Notes: generated by a model not told the origin, from the sequence alone. Shown: positions 24,262 through 33,792, counted from the first letter of the stretch. The stretch is 43,636 nt of DNA from Streptomyces flaveolus (GCF_000716535.1 NZ_JNWV01000055.1:1-43636), one strand, 5' to 3'. A program made the numbers and translations.

Positions 24262-24283
24262 CCGGCCGCTCCCCCGGGCTCAC

Positions 24284-24662
24284 TCACGGATGTCGCCCTG
24301 CCCAACCACCCCACGCAGCAGGTGAGTTGGCAAGCCCCTCCTTCCCCGGGCCGCACCGGGTTACGCCTGCGGCCGAAGAGGCTTCCCGAACCTTCACCGC
24401 GCGCCCGCGGGGCCCTCCGGGTCAGGGCCGATCATCCTGATCCAGGACGTGCCGGCCGCCGCCTCCTCGGATGCGGTGTCCGACTCGAACCCGAAAGGCC
24501 CCGCTGAGCGGCGCGCGCGGCCTGCCGGCCACCCGCATGATCGGGGGCCGGTCTGCTCCGCTGGTCCTCGGGGCGACCCGCCACCACAGGGAAGCCCCCG
24601 CCCGGAACGTGAGTCCGGACGGGGGCTCCGGCGTGCCGTACGCGCCGTGGTCCCTGTGTGCG
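24284..24662. other. Gene-free region between purL and the EACC1 operon
   Basis: No convincing gene on either strand. It holds the likely promoter of the EACC1-caspase operon, the purL terminator (24593-24627) and the left arm of a 31-bp inverted repeat (24508-24538) whose right arm is inside purL. Confidence 0.6.
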
Positions 24663-24799
24663 CTACGCCAGCAGCGCCGGGATCGTGCCCTCGTGGGCCT
24701 CGCGCAGCTCGGCGAGGGAGAGGGTGAACTCGCCCTGCACCTCGACCGCGTCGCCGTCGACGACACCGATGCGGGTGGCCGGCAGGCCGCGCGCGCCGC
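24508..24799. repeat. 31-bp perfect inverted repeat, one arm in purL
   Basis: The arm at 24508-24538 is the exact reverse complement of 24769-24799, which lies in the purL coding region (the codons for [10 protein letters not shown], about 35 codons before the stop). The arms are 230 nt apart and enclose the purL stop and terminator. The match stops abruptly on both sides. Confidence 0.85.
24593..24627 (-). terminator. Terminator of purSQL
   Basis: agcccccg (24593-24600) pairs with cgggggct (24620-24627), then after a 2-nt internal loop cgga (24603-24606) pairs with tccg (24614-24617); 7-nt loop. It is 36 nt after the purL stop; no strong T-run, as is common in Streptomyces. Confidence 0.7.
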
Positions 24800-26921
24800 A
24801 CATGTCGTTGAAGCGGACCTCCTCCGAGCGCGGCACGGCGACGATCGCACGGCCGGCCGACTCGGAGAACAGGAAGGTGAAGGCGTCCAGGCCGTCGGGT
24901 ACGACCAGACGCGCGCCCTTGCCGCCGAGCAGCGCGGACTCGACCACGGCCTGCACCAGACCGCCGTCGGACAGGTCGTGCGCGGAGTCGATCATGCCGT
25001 CGCGGGAGGCGGAGATCAGGATCTCGGCCAGCAGCCGCTCGCGCTCCAGGTCGACCTGCGGGGGCAGGCCGCCCAGGTGGTCGTGGATGACCTGGGACCA
25101 GGCCGAGCCGCCGAACTCCTCCCGGGTGTCGCCGAGGAGGTAGACCAGCTGGCCCTCCTCCTGGAAGGCGACCGGGGTGCGACGGGCGACGTCGTCGATC
25201 ACACCGAGCACGGCCACCACCGGGGTGGGGTGGATGGCGGCCTCGCCGGTCTGGTTGTAGAGCGAGACGTTGCCGCCGGTCACCGGGGTGCCCAGCTGCT
25301 GGCAGCCGTCGGCGAGACCGCGCACGGCCTCGGCGAACTGCCACATCACCGCCGGGTCCTCGGGCGAGCCGAAGTTCAGGCAGTCGGAGACGGCCAGCGG
25401 CTTGGCGCCGGTGGTCGCCACGTTGCGGTAGGCCTCGGCCAGGGCCAGCTGGGCGCCCGTGTACGGGTCGAGCTTGGCGTAGCGGCCGTTGCCGTCCGTC
25501 GCGATGGCGACGCCGAGACCGGTCTCCTCGTCCACGCGGATCATGCCGGAGTCCTCCGGCTGGGCGAGGACGGTGTTGCCCTGCACGAAGTGGTCGTACT
25601 GGGACGTGATCCACTTCTTGGAGGCCTGGTTCGGCGAGCCGACCAGCTTCAGGACCTGGGCCTTCAGCTCCTCGCCCGTCTCCGGGCGGGGCAGCTTGTT
25701 CGCGTCGTCGGCCTGGAGGGCGTCCTGCCACTCGGGGCGCGCGTAGGGGCGCTCGTAGACCGGGCCCTCGTGCGCGACCGTGCGCGGGTTGACGTCGACG
25801 ATCTTCTCGCCGTGCCAGAAGATCTCCAGCCGGTCGCCGTCGGTGACCTCACCGATGACGGTGGCGATGACGTCCCACTTCTCACAGATCTCCAGGAAGC
25901 GGTCGACCTTGTCCGGCTCGACGACGGCGCACATGCGCTCCTGCGACTCGCTCATGAGGATCTCCTCCGGCGAGAGCGTGGAGTCGCGCAGCGGGACGTC
26001 GTCCAGGGTGACGCGCATGCCGCCGGAACCGTTGGAGGCCAGCTCGGAGGTGGCGCAGGACAGACCGGCCGCGCCGAGGTCCTGGATGCCGACGACCAGC
26101 TTCTCCCGGAACGCCTCCAGGGTGCACTCGATGAGCAGCTTCTCCTGGAAGGGGTCGCCGACCTGCACGGCGGGCCGCTTCGAGGGCTTGGCGTCGTCGA
26201 AGGTCTCGCTCGCCAGGATCGACGCGCCGCCGATGCCGTCGCCGCCGGTCCGGGCGCCGTACAGGATGACCTTGTTGCCCGCGCCGGAGGCCTTCGCGAG
26301 GTGGATGTCCTCGTGCCGCATCACACCGATGGCACCGGCGTTGACCAGCGGGTTGCCCTGGTAGCAGGCGTCGAAGACGACCTCGCCGCCGATGTTGGGC
26401 AGGCCCAGGCAGTTGCCGTAGCCGCCGATGCCCGCGACCACGCCCGGCAGGACGCGCTTGGTGTCGGGGTGGTCGGCCGCGCCGAACCGCAGCGGGTCCA
26501 CGACCGCCACCGGGCGGGCGCCCATCGCGATGATGTCGCGGACGATGCCGCCGACACCCGTGGCCGCGCCCTGGTAGGGCTCGACGTACGACGGGTGGTT
26601 GTGCGACTCGACCTTGAAGGTGACGGCGTAGCCCTGGCCGACGTCGACGACACCGGCGTTCTCGCCGATCCCGACGAGCAGCGCGTCGCTCTGCGGCGCC
26701 TTCTCGCCGAACTGGCGCAGGTGCACCTTCGACGACTTGTACGAGCAGTGCTCGGACCACATGACCGAGTACATGGCGAGCTCGGCGCCGGTCGGGCGGC
26801 GGCCGAGGATCTCCACCACCCGCTCGTACTCGTCCTTCTTCAGGCCGAGTTCGGCCCAGGGCAGCTCGACGTCGGGGGTCGCGGCCGCGTGCTCGACCGT
26901 GTCCAGAGGCGTCCGGCTCAT
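24663..26921 (-). CDS. purL: Phosphoribosylformylglycinamidine synthase subunit PurL
   Basis: 752 aa, the small-type PurL that works with PurS and PurQ to convert FGAR to FGAM. Signatures: [78 protein letters not shown], then in the second half [25 protein letters not shown], and [14 protein letters not shown]. Start ATG 26921 overlaps the purQ stop as ATGA. A 31-bp segment of its 3' coding region is repeated inverted downstream. Confidence 0.97.
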   Translation of the reverse strand: MSRTPLDTVEHAAATPDVELPWAELGLKKDEYERVVEILGRRPTGAELAMYSVMWSEHCSYKSSKVHLRQFGEKAPQSDALLVGIGENAGVVDVGQGYAVTFKVESHNHPSYVEPYQGAATGVGGIVRDIIAMGARPVAVVDPLRFGAADHPDTKRVLPGVVAGIGGYGNCLGLPNIGGEVVFDACYQGNPLVNAGAIGVMRHEDIHLAKASGAGNKVILYGARTGGDGIGGASILASETFDDAKPSKRPAVQVGDPFQEKLLIECTLEAFREKLVVGIQDLGAAGLSCATSELASNGSGGMRVTLDDVPLRDSTLSPEEILMSESQERMCAVVEPDKVDRFLEICEKWDVIATVIGEVTDGDRLEIFWHGEKIVDVNPRTVAHEGPVYERPYARPEWQDALQADDANKLPRPETGEELKAQVLKLVGSPNQASKKWITSQYDHFVQGNTVLAQPEDSGMIRVDEETGLGVAIATDGNGRYAKLDPYTGAQLALAEAYRNVATTGAKPLAVSDCLNFGSPEDPAVMWQFAEAVRGLADGCQQLGTPVTGGNVSLYNQTGEAAIHPTPVVAVLGVIDDVARRTPVAFQEEGQLVYLLGDTREEFGGSAWSQVIHDHLGGLPPQVDLERERLLAEILISASRDGMIDSAHDLSDGGLVQAVVESALLGGKGARLVVPDGLDAFTFLFSESAGRAIVAVPRSEEVRFNDMCGARGLPATRIGVVDGDAVEVQGEFTLSLAELREAHEGTIPALLA

Positions 26922-27598
26922 GCGTTGACCAGCTTCTTGAGGATCGAGGTGAAGAACGGGAGCCCGTCGGTACGGCCCGTACCGATCAGCGGCTCGACGG
27001 CGTGCTCGGGGTGCGGCATGAGGCCGACGACGTTCCCGGCCTCGTTGGTGATGCCGGCGATGTCCCGCAGCGAGCCGTTCGGGTTGAAGTCCAGGTAACG
27101 GAAGACGACGCGGCCCTCCGCCTCCAGCTTGTCGAGCGTGTACTCGTCGGCGACGTACCGGCCGTCCATGTTCTTCAGCGGGATGTGGATCTCCTGGCTC
27201 CGGCGAAAGTCGCCGGTCCAGGAGGTCTCCGCGTTCTCCACCCGCAGCTTCTGGTCGCGGCAGATGAAGTGGAGGTGGTCGTTGCCGAGCATCGCGCCCG
27301 GGAGGAGATGGGCCTCGGTGAGGATCTGGAAGCCGTTGCAGATGCCGAGGACCGGCAGTCCGGCCTTCGCCTGCTCGACGAGCGGCTCCATCACCGGCGA
27401 GAAGCGGGCGATGGCGCCGGCCCGCAGGTAGTCGCCGTAGGAGAAACCGCCGCACAGCACGACGGCGTCGACCTGCTTGAGGTCCTTGTCCTTGTGCCAG
27501 AGGGCGACCGGCTCCGCCCCGGCGATACGGATCGCGCGCTGGGTGTCCCGGTCGTCCAGGCTGCCCGGGAAAGTGACGACGCCAATACGAGCGGTCAC
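26918..27598 (-). CDS. purQ: Phosphoribosylformylglycinamidine synthase subunit PurQ (glutaminase)
   Basis: 226 aa class I glutamine amidotransferase that supplies ammonia to PurL. Nucleophile Cys87 in VLGICNGFQ; His and Glu of the triad in [22 protein letters not shown] is the typical N-terminus. Start GTG 27598 overlaps the purS stop as GTGA. Confidence 0.96.
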   Translation of the reverse strand: MTARIGVVTFPGSLDDRDTQRAIRIAGAEPVALWHKDKDLKQVDAVVLCGGFSYGDYLRAGAIARFSPVMEPLVEQAKAGLPVLGICNGFQILTEAHLLPGAMLGNDHLHFICRDQKLRVENAETSWTGDFRRSQEIHIPLKNMDGRYVADEYTLDKLEAEGRVVFRYLDFNPNGSLRDIAGITNEAGNVVGLMPHPEHAVEPLIGTGRTDGLPFFTSILKKLVNA

Positions 27599-27858
27599 TT
27601 GGCCGCCTCCGCGACTTCATCGACCCGGACGGTGAAGTCCTCGATCACGGTGTTGGCGAGGAAGGATTCCGCAAGATCGCGGATGCGGGCGAGCGCGGCC
27701 TCGTCGACCGGCCCGTCAACTTCCAGTTCGAAACGCTTTCCCTGACGTACGTCCGAGATCCCTTGGAAACCCAGGCGCGGCAGCGCACGCTGGACCGCCT
27801 GGCCCTGGGGGTCGAGGATCTCCGGCTTGAGCATGACGTCGACTACGACGCGTGCCAC
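27595..27858 (-). CDS. purS: Phosphoribosylformylglycinamidine synthase subunit PurS
   Basis: 87 aa ([19 protein letters not shown]...). Small scaffold subunit of the PurSQL complex. An in-frame GTG six nt earlier (27864) is possible but lies almost on top of the GGGAG ribosome-binding site; GTG 27858 has the right spacing and gives the usual family N-terminus. It heads purS-purQ-purL. Confidence 0.93.
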   Translation of the reverse strand: MARVVVDVMLKPEILDPQGQAVQRALPRLGFQGISDVRQGKRFELEVDGPVDEAALARIRDLAESFLANTVIEDFTVRVDEVAEAAK

Positions 27859-28168
27859 TGGCACTCCCGGTGTGTGGTGCTGAGCAGGTTCCTTCAGACT
27901 ACCCGCACAAAATTTCTACGCGAGTAGAGTTGGAGGAATGTACGTGAGGCGCATCACGATCGGGTGTCGAAGCCACACGCCCGTGAAAAGTTCTGGGAAA
28001 GTTCCACGGTCCGTCCACCACACCTATTGCGCCCGGACACGCGGACGGATTTAGTCGGGCTTCACTTTGCATTGCCGGGCACTGTACAAATGAATTGGCA
28101 ATAGCCGATACTCGGCACGTCGTCGGCGTTGAGCTGTAACGACGTGCTGCACGAAGGGACCGATATTC
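27859..28168. promoter_or_regulatory. Divergent promoter region purS / lsr2
   Basis: 310 nt without a gene. It is richer in A+T than the surroundings (cacaaaatttctacg near 27905, tgtacaaatgaattggcaat near 28083), as expected of promoters, and for lsr2 also of Lsr2's own AT-preferring binding. A short inverted repeat ctac-gcga-gtag is at about 27916. No exact start sites can be given. Confidence 0.5.
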
Positions 28169-28486
28169 GTGGCGCAAAAGGTCGTGGTCACTCTCTTTGA
28201 CGACATCGACGGCTCGGAAGCGGCGGAGACGATCGCCTTCGGACTCGACGGCAAGTCGTACGAGATCGACCTGAACGAAAGCAACGCCAAGAAACTGCGC
28301 AAGGCGCTCGCGCCCTACGTCGAGGCCGGCCGCAAGCGGTCGCGGTCCGGCAAGGCGTACAAGCAGACGGAGGTCGCCCCCGACCCGGCGGCCGTCCGCG
28401 CCTGGGCCCAGGCCAACAAGATGGACGTCCCCGCCCGTGGACGCATTCCGAAGAAGGTCTACGAGGCGTTCAGCGCCGCGCAGTGA
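28169..28486 (+). CDS. lsr2: Lsr2, nucleoid-associated xenogeneic silencer
   Basis: 105 aa. N-terminal dimerisation domain (KVVVTLFDDIDGSEAAETI, GLDGKSYEIDLNESNA, KLRKAL), a basic linker (GRKRSRSGKAYK), and the C-terminal DNA-binding domain with AVRAWAQANKMDVPARGRIPKKV, whose RGR is the AT-hook-like motif that inserts in the minor groove. It silences AT-rich and foreign DNA. Start GTG. Confidence 0.96.
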   Translation: MAQKVVVTLFDDIDGSEAAETIAFGLDGKSYEIDLNESNAKKLRKALAPYVEAGRKRSRSGKAYKQTEVAPDPAAVRAWAQANKMDVPARGRIPKKVYEAFSAAQ

Positions 28487-28502
28487 GCCCGCGAAGGGGC
28501 GA

Positions 28503-28534
28503 GTCCTCAGGGCCCGTCAGCGGGCCCTGAGGAC
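28503..28534 (+). terminator. Terminator of lsr2
   Basis: Perfect 13-bp arms gtcctcagggccc (28503-28515) and gggccctgaggac (28522-28534), 6-nt loop, 16 nt after the lsr2 stop. Confidence 0.8.
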
Positions 28535-28653
28535 CGTGCACTTGGGGCAAACGGGGCCTCGGGAGGAGCCGACTTGCGCTACCCCCCTGCTGATCAGCTA
28601 ATGTCTGGGACACGCCGAGGGGCGAGGCCGACGGGCCGGATCCCGAGGACCGT

Positions 28654-28725
28654 GCGGGTGTAGTTCAGTAGTAGAACATCCCCCTTCCAGGGGGAAGGCG
28701 CAGTGTGCGATTCCTGTCACCCGCT
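28654..28725 (+). tRNA. tRNA-Gly(TCC)
   Basis: 72 nt. Acceptor gcgggtg/cacccgc, discriminator t; D arm gttcagtagtagaac; anticodon loop cttccag (TCC) on a C/G stem; T loop gattcct region. CCA not encoded. Confidence 0.9.
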
Positions 28726-28805
28726 CTGCACCGCCGACACGACCACGCTTGTGGATCAGGTAGGCTGGTGTTCGCACCGATCGGTGGGAGCCGATCGGGA
28801 GCAGT

Positions 28806-28878
28806 GCGGACGTAGCTCAGTTGGTAGAGCGCAACCTTGCCAAGGTTGAGGTCGCGAGTTCGAGCCTCGTCGTCCGCT
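28806..28878 (+). tRNA. tRNA-Gly(GCC), copy 1
   Basis: 73 nt. Acceptor gcggacg/cgtccgc, discriminator t; D arm gctcagttggtagagc; anticodon arm aacct-tgccaa-ggtt (GCC); T arm cgag-ttcgagc-ctcg. Identical to the copy at 32671. Confidence 0.95.
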
Positions 28879-28886
28879 CGGGAAAG

Positions 28887-28916
28887 AGACCCCGGTCCAC
28901 TGGACCGGGGTCTTTT
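28887..28916 (+). terminator. Intrinsic terminator of tRNA-Gly(GCC) copy 1
   Basis: Arms agaccccggtcca (28887-28899) and tggaccggggtct (28901-28913), followed by ttt. Confidence 0.85.
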
Positions 28917-29008
28917 CGTCGTCCGGCCGGACCCTTGCTGACATTTGTCATGCCGAGCGGTGACACCGCGCACTGCCGGCCGGGGCACACCGCCGGGACG
29001 CTGGTGTC

Positions 29009-29971
29009 ATGGACATCGACGGACACGAGCACGTGATCGAGGTCACCGACCTCAGGCGTGTCTACGGGGGCGGGTTCGAGGCCGTACGCGGAATCACCTT
29101 CTCCGTGGCGCGCGGGGAGATCTTCGCCCTGCTGGGCACCAATGGCGCCGGAAAGACCTCCACGGTCGAACTGCTGGAAGGACTCGCCCCACCGGCCGGC
29201 GGCCGGGTCCGGGTGCTCGGCCACGACCCCCACCGCGAGCGGGCCGCCGTACGGCCCCGCACCGGCGTCATGCTCCAGGAGGGCGGCTTCCCCGCCGAGC
29301 TGACCGTCGCGGAGACCGCCCGGATGTGGGCGGGCTGCACGACCGGCGCCCGGCCGGTCGCCGGTGGGCCGAAGGCTGGAGCGGCGGACGTGCTGGAGCT
29401 GGTGGGGCTCGCGGGCAAGCGGGGCGTACGGGTCAAGCAGCTGTCCGGCGGCGAACGGCGGCGCCTCGACCTGGCGCTCGCCCTGCTCGGCGACCCCGAG
29501 GTGCTGTTCCTCGACGAGCCGACGACCGGGCTCGACGCAGAGGGCCGCCGGGACACCTGGGCGCTGGTGCGCCGGCTGCGGGACGCCGGCACCACCGTGC
29601 TGCTCACCACGCACTACCTGGAGGAGGCAGAGGGCCTCGCCGACCGGCTCGCCATCCTGCACGAGGGCCGCATCGCCGCCTCCGGCACCCCCGCCGAGGT
29701 CACCGCCGGACGCCCCTCCCGGATGTCCTTCGAACTGCCCGACGGCTACTTCCTCGGCGACCTGCCGCCCCTGGCCGAACTCGGCGTCTGCGGGCACGAG
29801 AGCGACGGCCGGGTCGTCCGGCTGCGCACCCGCGAACTCCAGCGGACCGCCACCGCCGTCCTCGTCTGGGCCGAGCGGGCCGGTGTCGAACTGCGCGGCC
29901 TCGACGTCCGCTCGGCCTCGCTGGAGGAGGCGTTCCTCGGGATCGCCCGGGAAGCGGAGGCCGCGGCATGA
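29009..29971 (+). CDS. ABC transporter ATP-binding protein
   Basis: 320 aa. Walker A LLGTNGAGKTST (about 41-52), Q-loop in MLQEGGFP, signature LSGGERRRLDLALALLG, Walker B VLFLDEPTTGLD, H-loop TTHYLEEAE. The C-terminal 90 residues are the extension of DrrA-type drug/lipid exporters. It overlaps the permease gene as ATGA. With that permease and the two-component system it makes one operon; the transported compound is unknown. Confidence 0.93.
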   Translation: MDIDGHEHVIEVTDLRRVYGGGFEAVRGITFSVARGEIFALLGTNGAGKTSTVELLEGLAPPAGGRVRVLGHDPHRERAAVRPRTGVMLQEGGFPAELTVAETARMWAGCTTGARPVAGGPKAGAADVLELVGLAGKRGVRVKQLSGGERRRLDLALALLGDPEVLFLDEPTTGLDAEGRRDTWALVRRLRDAGTTVLLTTHYLEEAEGLADRLAILHEGRIAASGTPAEVTAGRPSRMSFELPDGYFLGDLPPLAELGVCGHESDGRVVRLRTRELQRTATAVLVWAERAGVELRGLDVRSASLEEAFLGIAREAEAAA

Positions 29972-30756
29972 GCACCCTCGCTCCGCGCGCCCTGACGCCC
30001 TCGGTACGGCGGCTGCGGGCGCTGGCGCGGGCCGAGCTGGCCCTCCTCGGCCGCAACCGCGGGGTCGTCTTCACCGCGCTCGTGGTGCCGCTCGCGCTGC
30101 CGTTCAGCGTGCGCCCGGCCCTCGACCAGCTGGACCTGGAGAAGCGGGGCATCAGCATCGGCGCGGCCATGCTCACGGCCGCGATCGGCTTCTCCCTCCT
30201 GTTCGCCGTCTACACCTCGCTCGTCAACGCCTACGTCGCCCGCCGCGAGGAACTGGTCCTCAAACGGCTGCGCACCGGCGAACTCACCGACCCCGAGATC
30301 CTCACCGGCACCGCCCTGCCCGCCCTGGGCCTCGGCCTCGCACAGGCGCTGCTGCTGTGCGCCGGATGCGCGGTCCTGCTGGACGCCGGGGCGCCCAGGG
30401 CGCCGTACCTGACCCTGCTGGGACTGGCGGCCGGACTGGTGCTGAGCGCGGCGCTCGCCGCCCTCACCGCGTCCTTCACCCGGACCGTGGAGAGCGGCCA
30501 GGTCACCGCGCTGCCGCTGGTGTTCGTGTCGATGATCGGCTCCGGGATCATGTTCCCCACCGAGGTCATGCCGGCGAAGCTCGCCTCCGTCTGCGAGCTG
30601 CTCCCGCTGTCCCCCGCGATCCGGCTCGTCCGGGCGGGCTGGACCGGCGGGTTGAGCACGTACGAGGCGTTCGGCGCGCTCGCGACCGCGCTGGCCTGGA
30701 CCGTGCTGGCGGTGTTTGCTGTAGGGCGGTGGTTCCGGTGGGAGCCCCGGCGCTGA
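29968..30756 (+). CDS. ABC-2 type permease
   Basis: 262 aa with six hydrophobic segments, among them VVFTALVVPLALPF, AAMLTAAIGFSLLFAVYTSLVNA, TLLGLAAGLVLSAALAALTASF, VSMIGSGIMFPTEVMP and a last one ending FAVGRWFRWEPRR. It should form the membrane pore for the ATPase encoded just upstream. Start ATG overlaps the ATPase stop by 4 nt. Confidence 0.9.
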   Translation: MSTLAPRALTPSVRRLRALARAELALLGRNRGVVFTALVVPLALPFSVRPALDQLDLEKRGISIGAAMLTAAIGFSLLFAVYTSLVNAYVARREELVLKRLRTGELTDPEILTGTALPALGLGLAQALLLCAGCAVLLDAGAPRAPYLTLLGLAAGLVLSAALAALTASFTRTVESGQVTALPLVFVSMIGSGIMFPTEVMPAKLASVCELLPLSPAIRLVRAGWTGGLSTYEAFGALATALAWTVLAVFAVGRWFRWEPRR

Positions 30757-30773
30757 GGGACGGGGGGGCGCTC

Positions 30774-32036
30774 GTGGTGGGGCGGATTCGGCGGTGGCAG
30801 CAGCGGCACTGGCGGGAGCGCAGCAAGGCGGAACGGGTCGAGCTGTACACGGTCGTCACCTGGTACGTCACGACCTGGTTCTTCTCGCTCGGCTGGCTGC
30901 TGCTGCCCCTGGTGGGCGGGCTGCGGCACCGGCCCGTGGCGGTCGTCCTGGGCGTGCTGCTCGCGCTCGTGGCGGCCCTGCAGTGCGTGGCCTCGAACCG
31001 GCTCACCCGGCCCGCGCTCGACCACTACCTGGGGCGCGCCCGGCTGCCGGCCGACGCCCACCGCGCCCCGGCCGTCCTGCTGGCCCTGGCCCTGGCGCTG
31101 ACCGTCGCCCTCTCGGCGCTGGACGCGGCCGACCCGATGACGGTCCGGCTGGCGCTCGGCGCCTGCCTGCTGCCGTTCGGGCTGCTGTACGGACTCACGG
31201 TCCCGGTACGGGTGTTCCTGCGCCGGTCGGCGGTGCTCGCGGCCGTGCTGACAGGTGGCGTGTGGCTCGCCGACCACGACACCGTGGGCCTGCTCGCGAC
31301 CTTCCTGATGGTGGCCTTCCAGACGGTGTTCTCGCTGCTCGCCTGCCGCTGCGGCGCCTGGACCCTGGCCGTGCTGTGGGAGGCGGAACGGGCCCGGGAG
31401 GCGGAGGCCCGGCTCGCCGTCGCCGAGGAACGGCTTCGCTTCGGACGCGACCTGCACGACGTGCTGGGGCGGAACCTGTCCGTGATCTCCCTCAAGAGCG
31501 AGCTGGCCGTGCAACTGGCCCGGCGGGGACGGCCGGAGGCCGTGGAGCAGATGATCGAGGTGCAGCGCATCGCGCAGGAGTCCCAGCGGGAGGTGCGGGC
31601 CGTCGTACGCGGCTACCGCGAGGCCGACCTCGGCGTCGAACTCGCCGGTGCCCAGGGCGTGCTGACGGCGGCCGGGATCGACTGCGAGGTCCGGGCGGAG
31701 CCCGGCGGACTGCCCGCCGAGGTGCAGTCCGCGCTCGGCTGGGTGGTGCGCGAGGCCACCACCAACGTGCTGCGGCACGGGGACGCGGGCCGGTGCGCGG
31801 TGGGGCTGTCGGTGCGGGAGGGGCGGGCAGTGCTGACGGTGGAGAACGACGGGGCCGTGGCGGCGGACGGTGGCGGCGGATCGGGGCTGGCCGGGCTGCG
31901 GGAGCGGCTGGCCGCCGTGGGCGGGACGTTGGAGGCCGGATTCGCCGGCGCCGACCGGGACCGGTTCCGGTTGGTGGCGGAAGTGCCGCTGAGCACAGCG
32001 GAATCCGTGACCCACGTGAAGGGAGTCACCTCGTGA
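30774..32036 (+). CDS. Sensor histidine kinase (HisKA_3, NarL-type partner)
   Basis: About 420 aa. About five membrane segments occupy residues 25-195, a short coiled region (AERAREAEARLAVAEERL) leads into the H-box RFGRDLHDVLGRNLSVISLK, with the phospho-accepting His in LHDVLG, and the ATPase domain has LGWVVREATTNVLRHG (N box) and GGSGLAGLRERL (G box). There is no large sensor domain, as in DesK-like kinases that sense membrane state or cell-wall drugs. The start could be GTG 30774 or the next GTG 30777. The end overlaps the regulator gene as GTGA. Confidence 0.9.
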   Translation: MVGRIRRWQQRHWRERSKAERVELYTVVTWYVTTWFFSLGWLLLPLVGGLRHRPVAVVLGVLLALVAALQCVASNRLTRPALDHYLGRARLPADAHRAPAVLLALALALTVALSALDAADPMTVRLALGACLLPFGLLYGLTVPVRVFLRRSAVLAAVLTGGVWLADHDTVGLLATFLMVAFQTVFSLLACRCGAWTLAVLWEAERAREAEARLAVAEERLRFGRDLHDVLGRNLSVISLKSELAVQLARRGRPEAVEQMIEVQRIAQESQREVRAVVRGYREADLGVELAGAQGVLTAAGIDCEVRAEPGGLPAEVQSALGWVVREATTNVLRHGDAGRCAVGLSVREGRAVLTVENDGAVAADGGGGSGLAGLRERLAAVGGTLEAGFAGADRDRFRLVAEVPLSTAESVTHVKGVTS

Positions 32037-32647
32037 GCGCACCGGTACGGCTGTTGCTCGCCGACGACGAGCACCTGATCCGGGGTGCGCTGGCCGCGTT
32101 GCTGTCCCTGGAGGACGATCTGCTGGTCGTCGCGGAGGCGGCGAGCGGGCCCGAGGCACTGGCGATGGCCCGGGCGCACCGGCCCGACGTGGCCGTCCTG
32201 GACCTCCAGATGCCGGGCGCCGACGGTGTGAAGGTCGCCACATCCCTGCGCGCCGAACTGCCCGGCTGCCAGGTGCTGATCGTCACCGGGCACGGACGGC
32301 CCGGGCATCTGAAACGGGCGCTCGCGGCCGGTGTGCGGGGGTTCGTCCCGAAGACCGTCAGCGCCCAGCGGCTCGCCGAGATCATCCGCACCGTGCATGC
32401 CGGAAACCGCTACGTGGACCCCGAGTTGGCCGCCGACGCGATCTCCGCCGGGGACTCCCCGCTGACCGCGCGGGAAGCCGAGGTGCTGGAGCTGGCCGCC
32501 GACGGAGCGCCGGTCACGGAGATCGCCGAGCGGGCCGCCCTGTCACCGGGGACCGTGCGGAACTACCTCTCCTCGGCGGTCACGAAGCTCGGTGCCGAGA
32601 ACCGTCATGCGGCAGTACGTCTCGCACGCGAGCGAGGTTGGGTATAG
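32033..32647 (+). CDS. LuxR/NarL-type response regulator
   Basis: 204 aa. Receiver domain with LLLADDEHLI, phospho-acceptor Asp57 in VAVLDLQMPG and Lys in GFVPKTVSA; C-terminal LuxR helix-turn-helix with LTAREAEVLELAADG and IAERAALSPGTVRNYLSSAVTKLG. It is the partner of the kinase upstream and probably controls the exporter at the start of the operon. The stop lies 23 nt before the second tRNA-Gly. Confidence 0.93.
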   Translation: MSAPVRLLLADDEHLIRGALAALLSLEDDLLVVAEAASGPEALAMARAHRPDVAVLDLQMPGADGVKVATSLRAELPGCQVLIVTGHGRPGHLKRALAAGVRGFVPKTVSAQRLAEIIRTVHAGNRYVDPELAADAISAGDSPLTAREAEVLELAADGAPVTEIAERAALSPGTVRNYLSSAVTKLGAENRHAAVRLARERGWV

Positions 32648-32670
32648 TTGCTCTCGCGCCACGGCGCAAC

Positions 32671-32743
32671 GCGGACGTAGCTCAGTTGGTAGAGCGCAAC
32701 CTTGCCAAGGTTGAGGTCGCGAGTTCGAGCCTCGTCGTCCGCT
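32671..32743 (+). tRNA. tRNA-Gly(GCC), copy 2
   Basis: 73 nt, identical to the copy at 28806-28878 over its whole length; same folding and GCC anticodon. It begins 23 nt after the response regulator stop, so it may be co-transcribed. Confidence 0.95.
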
Positions 32744-32750
32744 CGGGAAC

Positions 32751-32780
32751 AAGACCCCGGTCCGCTGGACCGGGGTCTTC
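32751..32780 (+). terminator. Intrinsic terminator of tRNA-Gly(GCC) copy 2
   Basis: Perfect 13-bp arms aagaccccggtcc (32751-32763) and ggaccggggtctt (32767-32779), then cttcg. Nearly identical to the terminator of copy 1. Confidence 0.8.
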
Positions 32781-32788
32781 TTCGTGCC

Positions 32789-33688
32789 CTACGACCAGCT
32801 CGTGCCCGTCAGCCGCTCGTACGCCTCCACGTACTTCTGCCGGGTCGCCGCCACGACCTCCTCCGGCAGCGCCGGCGGGGGCTGCTCGCTCTTGCGGTCC
32901 CAGCCGGACTCCGGCGAGGTCAGCCAGTCCCGGACGAACTGCTTGTCGTACGACGGCTGGGCGCGGCCCGGCTGCCACTGGTCGGCCGGCCAGAAGCGGG
33001 AGGAGTCCGGGGTGAGGACCTCGTCGGCGAGGACGAGGGTGTCTCCGTCGAAGCCGAACTCGAACTTGGTGTCGGCCAGGATGATCCCCCGGTCCCGGGC
33101 GATGTCCCGGGCGCGCGAGTACACCGCGAGCGTGGCCTGGCGGAGCTGGGCGGCGGTCTCGGCGCCGACCTGGCGGGCCACCTCCTCGTAGGAGACGTTC
33201 TCGTCGTGCTCGCCGACCTCGGCCTTGGTGGCCGGGGTGAAGATCGGGGCGGGGAGTTCGGAGCCGTCGACGAGGCCTTCGGGGAGGGCGAGGCCGCAGA
33301 CCGTACGGGACTCCTGGTACTCGGCGAGGCCGGAGCCGGTGAGGTAGCCGCGGGCCACGCACTCCACCGGGACCATCTTCAGGGACTTGCAGACCAGCGT
33401 GCGGCCCGCCCAGTCGGCCGGGGCGCCCTCGGGCACCTCGGAGCTGATGACGTGGTTCTTCGCGAGGTCGCGGAGCTGGTCGAACCACCACAGGGAGAGC
33501 TGGGTGAGGACACGGCCCTTGTCGGGGATCTCCGTGGGCAGTACCCAGTCGTAGGCGGACATGCGGTCGCTGGCGACCATCACGAGGTCGCCCGCCTCGT
33601 TCTGGTACAGGTCGCGCACCTTTCCGGTGTGCAGGTGCACCAGGCCCGGAACCTCGATCGGCTCAGGCTTTTCTACGAATCCGGACAC
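32789..33688 (-). CDS. purC: Phosphoribosylaminoimidazole-succinocarboxamide synthase (SAICAR synthetase)
   Basis: 299 aa. Condenses CAIR with aspartate. HTGKVRDLY, VMVASDRMSAYDWVL, IPDKGRVLTQLSLWWF, VPVECVARGYLTGSG, ILADTKFEFGFD and DEVLTPDSSRFWP are the family motifs in order. Start GTG 33688 with AGGAA just upstream. It is single, convergent with tRNA-Gly copy 2. Confidence 0.96.
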   Translation of the reverse strand: MSGFVEKPEPIEVPGLVHLHTGKVRDLYQNEAGDLVMVASDRMSAYDWVLPTEIPDKGRVLTQLSLWWFDQLRDLAKNHVISSEVPEGAPADWAGRTLVCKSLKMVPVECVARGYLTGSGLAEYQESRTVCGLALPEGLVDGSELPAPIFTPATKAEVGEHDENVSYEEVARQVGAETAAQLRQATLAVYSRARDIARDRGIILADTKFEFGFDGDTLVLADEVLTPDSSRFWPADQWQPGRAQPSYDKQFVRDWLTSPESGWDRKSEQPPPALPEEVVAATRQKYVEAYERLTGTSWS

Positions 33689-33792
33689 GGTTCCTCCCCG
33701 TGGTTCTGTCCAATGCCTCGATTCTCCCGTATGGGGCTGATAGGGCGCGCCCTGGGGTGCGGGTCGGGGCGCCGGGGGTGGATGGTGTGGTG

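Larger units (their letters stand above)
28806..32780. repeat. Pair of about 110-bp direct repeats (tRNA-Gly plus terminator) bracketing the ABC/two-component operon
   Basis: 28806-28916 and 32671-32780 are the same tRNA, the same cggga linker and the same terminator core, differing at only a few positions. The unit distance is 3865 bp and the intervening DNA is exactly the four-gene operon. Confidence 0.85.

Noticed and set aside
24471..27098. 875-codon plus-strand open frame across purL
   Set aside because: Antisense shadow of purL and purQ; no recognisable domain.
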